Shown here: piece after piece, positions 1-6,641 of the stretch
Position numbering within the stretch: position 1 is the first letter of the stretch
Layout: the number at the start of each line of letters is the position of its first letter
DNA from: Hyphomicrobiales bacterium
Lineage (GTDB): Bacteria; Pseudomonadota; Alphaproteobacteria; Rhizobiales; SZUA-8
Direction: 5' to 3'
DNA length: 10,726 nt
Assembly (NCBI GenBank): GCA_003232175.1
Contig: QILX01000210.1
Location: 1-10,726 of the forward strand
The notes under the pieces: generated by a model
Database searches by the model: none
Seen by the model: the letters and a program-made list of their open reading frames with translations, nothing else
What the model was told of the DNA's origin: nothing
Program-made: the position numbers and the translations under genes

Positions 1-172
1 GCCGCATGGCCAGCGCCTTCATCATCAGCCCCTCGCGCCCCACCCCGTAAAGCGCCAGGCGCCTCGCCTTGACGATTTCGTCCACCATGGCCTCGGCCTC
101 TGAGGGGTCGATACGGGTCAGACCCGCGCTGATCTCTCCGCAAGCCGTCTGTGCCGCCGCGTTCCAATCCAT
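1..172 (-). CDS. SIS-domain sugar-phosphate isomerase, 6-phospho-3-hexuloisomerase-like (partial, N-terminus only)
   Basis: Only the first 57 residues lie in the window; the rest continues beyond position 1. The protein starts MDWNAAAQTACGEI and contains the segment LALYGVGREGLMMKALAMR. This matches the opening strand, glycine-rich turn and helix of SIS domains as found in 6-phospho-3-hexuloisomerase (HxlB/PHI)-like proteins, which interconvert ketose phosphates in the cytoplasm. The ATG at 172-170 is preceded on the minus strand by a GGGGA about 8 bases upstream, which supports this start. The gene follows the dehydrogenase gene after a 14-base gap on the same strand, so it is very probably the third gene of the leftward operon. 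The SIS assignment is fairly firm. The exact substrate is inferred, because SIS proteins also include phosphosugar-binding regulators, and the catalytic residues lie outside the window. Confidence 0.75.
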   Translation of the reverse strand, partial: MDWNAAAQTACGEISAGLTRIDPSEAEAMVDEIVKARRLALYGVGREGLMMKALAMR

Positions 173-186
173 CTCTTTTTCCCCGA

Positions 187-1545
187 TCAGCCGCCCGATG
201 CCTGTTGCAGCACCCCGTCGGACAGCGTGGTTTCAACCGCCTCTTCGAGCAACCCGGTCTCGGCCAACAGGTCCAGGATTGTATAACGTTCGCGGATAAA
301 CCGGCTGGCGTAGACCGTAGCTTTCAGCTGCTCCGCCGTAACTCCGATATCCGCCGCCTCAAAAACACTCCCCCCGGCGTGCAAGTGGCGCTTCATCTCC
401 GCATTGCGCATCAGGTGGCCCGACAAACGCGACCGCAATGCCGGCCAGACATCCCTGAGCTTGTGGAGGCGGGCTTCCAGCGCCTCGCCGGCGATATATT
501 TTTCTCCCATCTCGCGAACAGCCCGCTGGGAAATATTCGTCGAAGCAATGCGCTGGTGGATCTGGGCCCTGGTGCTTGGCCAATCGTCCATCCGCGCAAC
601 GGTTGCGGGAATATCCAGAGCGCTCAGATCCATCAGCCAGTCATAAAGTGCCAGCACAGTAGTCGTGCCGACAGCGACACAGGCTCCATGGGCAACCGGC
701 TCGCCCCGGTGGGTCAGCTCTTCCATTTCCCACATATGAGCAATCTGGTGATCGGCGCCCGAGGCAGGGCGCGACGTGCCATGGAATTCCATCGCCAGAC
801 CGCAAAGACTGAGCCCGGTAAAAAGCCGGGCGGTGGCACCGATATCGCCCCTTGCCAAATCTTCGGGGCCGGCGAGAAACTGAGCTAAATTGCCCTGAAC
901 CAGCGGCCAGCTCACATCGTCCAGCGGCTCGATGCCTAAGGCATCGGCGATCAGCCAGTCTCCGCCGGCGGCGACCTTGCCCGCCAAGTCGCCATACCCC
1001 CACGCGGTCATCTGACGCGGTGCTGAGGCCAGTACATCAAGGTCGGCAAGGATCGCCTTGGGCGGGCGGCAGGCAATGGTGATCTTGAAACCATCGCGGG
1101 TCAGCGGCGCGCCGCCGGAACAGTAGCCATCCATGGAAGCCGCCGTGGCAATGGAGAAATAGCGCAAGCCCCTCTGGAATGCGGCAAATTTGACCAGATC
1201 GTTCATCACCCCGGAGCCCAGTGCCACAGGAACGGTACCGTGCCCGAGCCGCGCGGCAAAGTCGGACGCCAGCGCCACATTCGGCTTAACCCGCGGGTTT
1301 GCGGGCAAGACATGCAGCTCGACCTCAAGACCCCCGGCCCGTAAGCCGGCGACAGCGGCATCGCCGGCGGCGGCAAAGGCGGCCTCATCGGCAAACACCA
1401 GAGCCGTGTCGGCGTCAAAATTCCGCCGGCACATCTGGCCGGCTTGTCTCAGCACATCGCGCCCGACTTCGATCTCGGCGATATTCCGCGAACGCGCCAA
1501 TGCTGTGGCAAGCGTCTCGTCAATGGTGTTTTGGCGGTTGTCCAT
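187..1545 (-). CDS. sn-glycerol-1-phosphate dehydrogenase family protein (AraM/EgsA-like)
   Basis: A 452-residue cytoplasmic NAD(P)-dependent, metal-containing dehydrogenase. The family interconverts dihydroxyacetone phosphate and sn-glycerol-1-phosphate; bacterial AraM proteins belong here. Numbered from the ATG at 1545, a nucleotide-binding turn GSGVMND lies at 110-116 and the family motif TAASMDG at 134-140. Metal ligands fit D186 in GYGDLAGK, H266 in SRPASGADH and H286 in VAHGACVAVGT. The length is at the long end of the family, with an extended C-terminus past residue 330. The reading frame also allows a GTG at 1560 that overlaps the ATPase gene, but the ATG lies one base after the ATPase TAA, suggesting termination-reinitiation; no strong Shine-Dalgarno sequence is visible for either. 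Because it sits between a transporter ATPase and a sugar-phosphate isomerase, its job here is probably catabolic rather than lipid synthesis, and another polyol phosphate could be the true substrate. Confidence 0.85.
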   Translation of the reverse strand: MDNRQNTIDETLATALARSRNIAEIEVGRDVLRQAGQMCRRNFDADTALVFADEAAFAAAGDAAVAGLRAGGLEVELHVLPANPRVKPNVALASDFAARLGHGTVPVALGSGVMNDLVKFAAFQRGLRYFSIATAASMDGYCSGGAPLTRDGFKITIACRPPKAILADLDVLASAPRQMTAWGYGDLAGKVAAGGDWLIADALGIEPLDDVSWPLVQGNLAQFLAGPEDLARGDIGATARLFTGLSLCGLAMEFHGTSRPASGADHQIAHMWEMEELTHRGEPVAHGACVAVGTTTVLALYDWLMDLSALDIPATVARMDDWPSTRAQIHQRIASTNISQRAVREMGEKYIAGEALEARLHKLRDVWPALRSRLSGHLMRNAEMKRHLHAGGSVFEAADIGVTAEQLKATVYASRFIRERYTILDLLAETGLLEEAVETTLSDGVLQQASGG

Positions 1546-1546
1546 T

Positions 1547-2599
1547 TTAAGGCTTTGCACCCGGCGAGGCGCCAGCGATCAGGGCCTGACCGTCGGCGTC
1601 AAACTGGTGCAGGCGTTCAGCGGCAATCCGCAAACCCACCGTGGCGCCGGCCTCGGTGGGCTCCTCACCGGCGGTCTTCACCACCAGATCGTCGCCAAGG
1701 GCGGTTTTTGTATATAAATAGCTTTCCCCCCCAAGCGCTTCCTTGACCCTGACGGTCACATCCAGATGTCCCCGTCCGGTTTTGGTCACGGCCAGATGTT
1801 CAGGCCGGATGCCGATGCGTACTGCGCGGGGATCGATGCTCAGGCCATCCAGTGGTCGGGCGGTGTCGGCGTCAAAAAAATTCATCGCCGGCGAACCGAT
1901 AAAACCGGCGACAAAAATTGACGAAGGCCGGTGATAAAGGTCCAGCGGGGCTCCGATCTGCTCGATGCGGCCCTCATTGAGAACGACGATCTGATCCGCC
2001 ATGGTCATCGCCTCCACCTGATCGTGGGTGACATAGATCATGGTCGCGCCGAGTTGTTTGTGAAGCGCCTCAAGCTCAATGCGCATCTGAATGCGCAATT
2101 TGGCATCGAGGTTAGACAAAGGCTCGTCGAACAGAAAAGCCTTGGGGTTCTTGACGATGGCCCGGCCAATGGCCACCCGCTGGCGCTGACCGCCGGACAA
2201 TTGCGCCGGTTTGCGTTTGAGATAGTCTTCAAGTTGCAGAATGCGCGCCGCCTCGGTCACCCGGTCAGCCCGTTCCTGGGGCGGCACCCCACCGACTTTC
2301 ATGCCAAACTCCATATTGGCGCGAACCGTCATGTGGGGGTAAAGGGCGTAGGACTGGAACACCATGGCGACATCGCGATCAGACGGCGCGATATTGGTGA
2401 CATCCCGACCGCCGATTTCAACCCGGCCCGCCGAAATACCTTCAAGACCGGCAATAGCACGTAGAAGCGTCGATTTTCCGCACCCCGAAGGCCCGACAAA
2501 CACAACAAACGCGCCATCAGGCACCGTCAACGATACATCGTAAAGCGCCTGGAACGAGCCGTAGAACTTATCAACACCGTCTAATATGACTTCCGCCAA
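1547..2599 (-). CDS. CUT1-family sugar ABC transporter ATP-binding protein (MalK/UgpC type)
   Basis: A 350-residue ATPase that would energise the permeases encoded to the right. All motifs are intact: Walker A GPSGCGKST at 36-44, Q-loop Q82, signature LSGGQ at 134-138, Walker B with AFLFDEP at 154-160, D-loop NLDAK, and switch histidine H192 in YVTHDQ. Residues from about 235 form the C-terminal TOBE-like regulatory domain (GIRPEH at 263-268) typical of MalK/UgpC proteins; 350 residues is normal. The start codon is TTG at 2599-2597, supported by a GGGGAG seven bases upstream; no ATG occurs nearby in frame. It is the first gene of the leftward operon, and its stop codon lies one base from the ATG of the dehydrogenase gene. 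UgpC and MalK cannot be told apart by sequence alone, so the substrate is left open. Confidence 0.93.
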   Translation of the reverse strand: MAEVILDGVDKFYGSFQALYDVSLTVPDGAFVVFVGPSGCGKSTLLRAIAGLEGISAGRVEIGGRDVTNIAPSDRDVAMVFQSYALYPHMTVRANMEFGMKVGGVPPQERADRVTEAARILQLEDYLKRKPAQLSGGQRQRVAIGRAIVKNPKAFLFDEPLSNLDAKLRIQMRIELEALHKQLGATMIYVTHDQVEAMTMADQIVVLNEGRIEQIGAPLDLYHRPSSIFVAGFIGSPAMNFFDADTARPLDGLSIDPRAVRIGIRPEHLAVTKTGRGHLDVTVRVKEALGGESYLYTKTALGDDLVVKTAGEEPTEAGATVGLRIAAERLHQFDADGQALIAGASPGAKP

Positions 2600-2606
2600 T
2601 ACGGCT

Positions 2607-2612
2607 CTCCCC
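2607..2612 (-). promoter_or_regulatory. Ribosome binding site that fixes the TTG start of the ABC ATPase
   Basis: On the minus strand GGGGAG lies exactly seven bases before the TTG at 2599-2597. The encoded protein then begins MAEVILDGVDKFYG, the usual N-terminus of MalK/UgpC proteins, so the rare start codon is well supported. Confidence 0.75.
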
Positions 2613-2683
2613 TTACGGTTCCATTTTTTGGAACTCGAGATTGCGGCCCGGACAAATTTCGATTGACACGCGGCCTATTTAAT

Positions 2684-2715
2684 ACATTTGTATGTGACGC
2701 GACACATTTGAATGT
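2684..2715. promoter_or_regulatory. Tandem pair of dyad operators, probable SorC-regulator sites
   Basis: ACATTTGTATGT at 2684-2695 and ACATTTGAATGT at 2704-2715 differ at one position and start exactly 20 bases apart, about two helical turns. Each is itself a dyad: ACAT/ATGT arms in the first and ACATT/AATGT arms in the second. Two dyads on one face of the helix between divergent promoter elements are what a multimeric sugar-responsive repressor or activator would bind. The best candidate is the SorC-family protein encoded at 6642-7604. The repeat is seen directly; the regulator assignment is inference. Confidence 0.6.
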
Positions 2716-2745
2716 CAATCGATAAAATTCAATCGGGAGATAAAG

Positions 2746-4095
2746 ATGAGATTGAAATCACTCTGCAGTTCTCTGGCGCTGGCGGCATCGCTTGGCCTAG
2801 GGGCTGGCCATGCAAGCGCCCAGATGGGCGACTGGACCCTTGAGAAGGCCGCAAAACCTTATGCGGGAACCTCGATCGACGTGGTTTTCCTGCTGCGCCC
2901 CGGTTATGAGGCGGCGGAAAAAATGCTTCCGGTGTTCGAAGAGAAAACCGGCATCAAGGTCAACATCATCAAGCATCCTTACGAAAATGCCCTCGGGGAG
3001 CAGGTGCGTGATTTTGTTGCCGGCGGCGATTTCGACATTGCGCTGATCGATCTGGTGTGGATCGGCAACTTTGCCGAAAACGACTGGATTGTTCCCATTG
3101 ATAAATTCACCTCCAACCCCGACCTGAAAGACCCCGAGCTTGATATCGACGATTTCTTCCCCCTGGTGCTTAACGCTTTTGGCGGCTGGGACGGCAAGAT
3201 TTACGGGCTGCCTTTCGACAATTATTCGGGCCTGCTCTTTTATAACTCCTGCATGCTCAAGGACGCTGGCTTCGACGGCCCGCCAAAGACCTGGGCCGAC
3301 CTGAAGGATGTCTATGGCCCGGCCCTGACCAAGGACGGAAAATACGCCTTCGCATTGCAGTCCAAGCGCAATGAAACCCAGTCCGCCGACAGTTTCGCCC
3401 GCATGCTATGGCCCTTTGGCGGCTCGTTCCTCGACGCCAAATTCCGCTCTAATCTGCTTTCCAAGGAAAGTCAGATGGGGCTGAAATTCCGTCAGGATCT
3501 GATGAAATACATGCCTGAAGGCATTGTGGCCTATGACCACTCCGAGGCGGTGAACGCCTTGGCCCAGGGCGATGTGGCGATGATCACCGAATGGTCGGCG
3601 TTCTATTCCACCCTGAAAGACCCCGAAACCTCCAAGATCGGCGACTGCCTCGCCATCGCGCCCGAACCCATGGGCCCGGCGGGACGCAAACCCGCCCTTG
3701 GCGGCTTCTCTCTCGCCGTGACATCCCAGGCGGGCGAAAAAGAGCAGGCGGCGGCGTGGCTCTTTATCCAGTGGGTCACATCAAAAGCCAACGCCCAGCA
3801 GTACCTTGATCTGGGCGGCGTGCCGGCGCGTCAGTCGGTCTACAAAGTCCCTGGAAATGCCGAAAAATACGATTTCATTCCGGCACTGGTGGAAAGCTGG
3901 CAGGAAGGGGTCCCCGAATTCCGCCCCCGTTTCGCCGAATGGCCTGAAATCACCGAGATCGTGCAGGAATGGGGCACAAAAATCATGCTCGGCGACGTAA
4001 CGACCGAAGAGGGCGCAAAAATCCTCGGTGAGCGCATGGAAGCGGTACTGGACAAGGCCGGTTACTATTCCGGCAAGAAGCCTCTGGCTCAGTAA
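2746..4095 (+). CDS. Periplasmic extracellular solute-binding protein, family 1 (CUT1 sugar transporter)
   Basis: A 449-residue secreted binding protein that captures the substrate in the periplasm and delivers it to the two permeases. Residues 1-25 form a typical signal peptide: basic MRLK start, hydrophobic core ALAASLGLGA, and an ASA site before QMGDW. The mature part has the family 1 pattern: IDVVFLLRPGYEAAEKMLPVFEEKTGIKV near residues 44-71, a hinge-like GLPFDNYSGLLFYNSCML, and a late segment LGGFSLAVTSQ followed by AAAWLFIQWVTSKANAQ. The start is fixed by the signal peptide and by GGGAGA six bases ahead of the ATG. It is the first gene of the rightward operon and is followed by a strong hairpin, which usually gives binding proteins higher expression than their permeases. 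The many tryptophan and aromatic residues suit a carbohydrate ligand, but the sequence does not identify it. Confidence 0.93.
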   Translation: MRLKSLCSSLALAASLGLGAGHASAQMGDWTLEKAAKPYAGTSIDVVFLLRPGYEAAEKMLPVFEEKTGIKVNIIKHPYENALGEQVRDFVAGGDFDIALIDLVWIGNFAENDWIVPIDKFTSNPDLKDPELDIDDFFPLVLNAFGGWDGKIYGLPFDNYSGLLFYNSCMLKDAGFDGPPKTWADLKDVYGPALTKDGKYAFALQSKRNETQSADSFARMLWPFGGSFLDAKFRSNLLSKESQMGLKFRQDLMKYMPEGIVAYDHSEAVNALAQGDVAMITEWSAFYSTLKDPETSKIGDCLAIAPEPMGPAGRKPALGGFSLAVTSQAGEKEQAAAWLFIQWVTSKANAQQYLDLGGVPARQSVYKVPGNAEKYDFIPALVESWQEGVPEFRPRFAEWPEITEIVQEWGTKIMLGDVTTEEGAKILGERMEAVLDKAGYYSGKKPLAQ

Positions 4096-4115
4096 CGTCA
4101 TACTTGCGGTTGACT

Positions 4116-4147
4116 TAAGGGGCGCATATTTGCGCCCCTTATTTATT
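4116..4147 (+). terminator. Intercistronic hairpin after the solute-binding protein gene
   Basis: TAAGGGGCGCA at 4116-4126 pairs perfectly with TGCGCCCCTTA at 4131-4141, giving an 11-base-pair stem with a TATT loop, followed by TTTATT. This resembles a rho-independent terminator with a short imperfect T tract. It lies 20 bases after the stop at 4095 and before the first permease start at 4175. Within an operon it probably acts as a partial terminator or a 3'-end stabiliser, leaving the permeases less expressed than the binding protein. Confidence 0.8.
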
Positions 4148-4174
4148 GCCGCCGCCCACATCCGGAAAACCTCC

Positions 4175-5053
4175 ATGCAAAGCCGCGCCACATTATTCGC
4201 TTTTCTCGGCCCCGCCGTGATTGCCCTGGCGCTGATCGGCATCGCGCCGTTGATCTATGCCGGCTATACCAGCCTGTATTTTTTCAAGCTCACCAAAATG
4301 CGCGATATCGAATTCATCGGCATGGAGAATTACGCCACGGTTTTGACCGACCCGGTGTTCTGGGAAGCGATGGGCCGCACCTTCACCATGCTGGTGATCG
4401 CCCTGCCGCTGCAGATCAGCCTGGGTCTTGGCATTGCACTGCTGCTGCATCGCCCCGGCCTTGGGTTTCTGAAAACCCTGACCCGGCTGAGCCTGGTGCT
4501 GCCCATGGCCACAACCTACGCGGTTGTCGGGCTTCTGGGTCAGGTGATGTTCAATCTGAAATACGGCGTCGTCAATCAGCTCCTCGGCTTTATCGGCATC
4601 GACCCGGTCAACTGGATTGGCGATCCCTTTAACGCCTTTGTCATGATCATCTTCTGGGATGTCTGGCAGTGGACGCCGTTTGTCGCCCTGGTGCTCCTGG
4701 CCGGGCTGACCACCGTGCCGGACGAAATCGAGGAGGCGGCGCGGCTGGAAACCAAAAGCTGGTGGGCGATCCTGGCCAATATCCAGCTTCCCTTTCTTGT
4801 CCCCGGCCTGGTGGCGGTATTGATTTTGCGTACCGCCGACACCCTCAAGCTGTTCGACATGGTGTTCACCCTGACCCGCGGGGGGCCGGGTTCGGCGACC
4901 GAATTGATCTCGCTGATGATCCAGCGGGTCGGATTTCGCGGCTTTGATCAGGGGCTGGCGTCGGCCCAGGCGATCATTCTTTTAATCATCACCATTGTAC
5001 TGGCTCAGCTCTATATCAGGCTGCTTTACAGGAACGACCAAGATGGCCGTTAG
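4175..5053 (+). CDS. CUT1-family sugar ABC transporter permease (MalF/UgpA type)
   Basis: A 292-residue inner-membrane permease with about six hydrophobic segments, near residues 7-30, 70-92, 104-126, 154-177, 206-222 and 262-284. The chosen ATG at 4175 lies after the hairpin; the frame is open further upstream to 4028, but that would run through the binding-protein gene and the terminator. The cytoplasmic EAA loop begins EAARLE at 187-192 and ends IQLP at 203-206, so the spacing is canonical. However, the highly conserved glycine after EAA-X3 is a threonine here (T193). The segment FTLTRGGPG at 231-239 is typical of this family. The stop overlaps the second permease gene by 11 bases, indicating translational coupling. 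It would form a heterodimer with that permease and be driven by the MalK-type ATPase encoded on the opposite strand. Confidence 0.92.
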   Translation: MQSRATLFAFLGPAVIALALIGIAPLIYAGYTSLYFFKLTKMRDIEFIGMENYATVLTDPVFWEAMGRTFTMLVIALPLQISLGLGIALLLHRPGLGFLKTLTRLSLVLPMATTYAVVGLLGQVMFNLKYGVVNQLLGFIGIDPVNWIGDPFNAFVMIIFWDVWQWTPFVALVLLAGLTTVPDEIEEAARLETKSWWAILANIQLPFLVPGLVAVLILRTADTLKLFDMVFTLTRGGPGSATELISLMIQRVGFRGFDQGLASAQAIILLIITIVLAQLYIRLLYRNDQDGR

Positions 5054-5856
5054 ATCAGACACAAGCCGCTCATTGTTCGCCCAGACGATGCTGCTGCTGG
5101 CGATCATCGTCTTCTGCGTCTTTCCGTTTTACTGGATGGTCACGACCTCGCTGAAAACCCAGATCCTCGCCCTGGAAAGCCCGCCGGTGTGGGTTTTCTC
5201 ACCGACGTTTTCGAACTACGCCAAGGTGCTGTTCGACGATGCCGTGCTCGGCACGTTGGTCAATTCGCTCATCGTCTCGGTGTCCACGACCGTGCTCGCC
5301 ATAGCTCTTGGCCTGCCCGCTGCCTACGCCCTGGCGCGCTTTGAGTTCCGCGGCAAGAAAGACCTGTGGTTCTGGTTCATCACCAACCGCATGATCTCGC
5401 CCATCGTCCTTGCCCTGCCGTTTTTCCTCATTGTCCGCAATCTGGGATTGTTCGACAAACACATCACCCTGATCCTGATTTACTATCGTCATCTGGATCT
5501 GCACCGATCAGTTCCGCTCCATCCCCAAGGACCTGGACGAGGCCGCGTCCCTTGAAGGGGCCTCGCAATGGCGGATTTTCAGTGCCATCTGCGTGCCCCT
5601 GGCCATGCCGGGAATTGCCGTGTCGGCGATATTCTCCTTCATTTTTTCATGGAACGAGTTGATGTTCGCCCTGGTTCTGACGCGCAGCAACGCCAAGACC
5701 GCGCCGGCGATGGCGGTCAGCTTCATGGAGGGCTACTCGTTGCCTTACGGCAAGATCATGGCGACCTCGACGCTGATTGTCGTGCCGGTGCTGATCTTCG
5801 CGTTGCTCGCCTCGCGGCAACTGGTGCGCGGCCTGACCATGGGTGCAGTCAAGTGA
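5043..5856 (+). pseudogene. CUT1-family sugar ABC transporter permease (MalG/UgpE type), frameshifted
   Basis: The second permease of the transporter, broken into two frames. The first part starts at ATG 5043, inside the end of the first permease gene, and reads as a normal MalG-type N-terminus (signal-anchor LLLAIIVFCVFPFYWMVTTS) through ITLILIY, codons up to 5481-5483. Family similarity then jumps to the next frame (IVIWICTDQFRSIPKDLDEAA from 5485) and continues to the TGA at 5854-5856. In relatives about six residues of the type xTFNLP stand between LIY and IVIW, so the change looks like a deletion of roughly 17 bases, leaving the remainder out of frame. Without correction the product ends at TGA 5553-5555 after 170 residues and lacks the EAA loop, which lies downstream and is otherwise perfect (EAASLEG, then ICVP). 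Restored length would be about 276 residues, normal for the family. A sequencing or assembly error is the main alternative to a real mutation. Confidence 0.85.
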
Positions 5857-6641
5857 GGCCTTTGGCGGAATTCCCGGCTCAAGACCGCCGGAATATCCAG
5901 GTTCTACTGTCCGATATCGACGATACCATGACCACCGATGGCCGCCTGCCCGCCGCGACCCTGGGCGCGCTGGAGGACCTCGCTGCGGCGGGGATAAAAA
6001 TTGTGCCGGTGACGGGGCGGCCCGCGGGGTGGTGCGATCACATTGCCCGCATGTGGCCGGTGGATGCGGTGATTGGCGAAAATGGCGCCATGTGGTTTTC
6101 CTACGACCGTAAAACCCGCAAGATGTTCAGCCATTTTGAAAAATCGGATCAGGAACGGACCCAGGACCGCGCCCGCCTCGATGCGCTGCAAAACCGGATA
6201 CTGGAGGCAGTGCCCGGTGCCGGCATCGCGTCGGATCAGTTCTGCCGCATCGCCGATCTTGCCATCGATTTTTGCGAAGACGTCGATCCCCTGCCGCAAA
6301 ACGCCATCGACAGGATCGTGGCGATGTTCGAGGACGCCGGCGCGGTGGCCAAGGTCTCATCGATCCACGTCAATGGCTGGTTTGGCAATTACGACAAGAA
6401 ATCAATGACCGCCCACTGCATGTCGAAGCGCTTTGACCTCGACATCGCCGCTGACAACGCCAAGCTCGTCTTTGCCGGTGACAGCCCCAACGACCAGCCG
6501 ATGTTCGAACATTTCATCCACAGCGTCGGCGTTGCCAATGTCCGTGATTTTGAACTCGACCACCCGCCGCAATGGGTGACGCAAAACCGGGCGGGCGCCG
6601 GCTTCGTCGAGCTTGCCGCAGCCCTGTTGCAGACGCGCTAA
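5853..6641 (+). CDS. HAD superfamily subfamily IIB hydrolase (sugar phosphatase-like)
   Basis: A 262-residue cytoplasmic phosphatase of the Cof/MPGP/sucrose-phosphatase type (HAD-IIB). The GTG at 5853 overlaps the permease stop (GTGA), a common coupling arrangement; the frame is open further upstream, but only in shadow of the permease gene. Motif I is DIDDT at 21-25 with nucleophile D21 and acid D23; the position after it is D where many relatives have G. Motif II is VTGR at 53-56, the conserved lysine is within DKKS at 181-184, and motif IV is GDSPND at 209-214. The region between motifs II and III is a C2B-type cap, consistent with a phosphorylated sugar or sugar-acid substrate. Its position in the operon suggests that it dephosphorylates an intermediate of the imported compound, possibly to relieve sugar-phosphate stress. 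The precise substrate cannot be inferred. Confidence 0.87.
   Translation: MRPLAEFPAQDRRNIQVLLSDIDDTMTTDGRLPAATLGALEDLAAAGIKIVPVTGRPAGWCDHIARMWPVDAVIGENGAMWFSYDRKTRKMFSHFEKSDQERTQDRARLDALQNRILEAVPGAGIASDQFCRIADLAIDFCEDVDPLPQNAIDRIVAMFEDAGAVAKVSSIHVNGWFGNYDKKSMTAHCMSKRFDLDIAADNAKLVFAGDSPNDQPMFEHFIHSVGVANVRDFELDHPPQWVTQNRAGAGFVELAAALLQTR

Larger units (their letters stand above)
2600..2745. promoter_or_regulatory. Divergent promoter/operator region of the sugar transport locus
   Basis: These 146 bases separate the ATPase gene (leftward) from the solute-binding protein gene (rightward) and must hold both promoters. The octamer GATTGACA at 2661-2668 has an exact inverted copy, TGTCAATC, at 2713-2720. 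Each gives a consensus TTGACA -35 candidate, on the plus strand at 2663-2668 and on the minus strand at 2718-2713. If both are used, the two promoters face each other and overlap, with start sites around 2700 and 2681. No good -10 box at an ideal distance is seen for either, so promoter use is tentative. The stretch between them holds two putative operators. A GGGAGA at 2735-2740 is the ribosome binding site of the solute-binding protein gene. A short inverted repeat, GTTCC at 2618-2622 and GGAAC at 2630-2634, lies in the ATPase leader. Confidence 0.7.

Noticed and set aside
151..888. 245-codon plus-strand open frame opposite the dehydrogenase gene
   Set aside because: It is fully covered by a well-supported dehydrogenase on the other strand and has low-complexity, unrecognisable sequence.
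2618..2634. Inverted repeat GTTCC/GGAAC with a T-rich loop, considered as a terminator or attenuator
   Set aside because: The arms are only five bases and lie in the leader just ahead of the ATPase ribosome binding site. A weak regulatory role is possible but not supported.
4028..4174. Upstream extension of the first permease frame into the binding-protein gene
   Set aside because: It would run through the binding-protein coding end and the terminator hairpin; ATG 4175 gives a normal permease N-terminus.
5568..5852. Upstream extension of the phosphatase frame to an ATG at 5568
   Set aside because: This stretch encodes the permease C-terminus in another frame. The added residues do not resemble a HAD protein, and GTG at 5853 gives a normal length.
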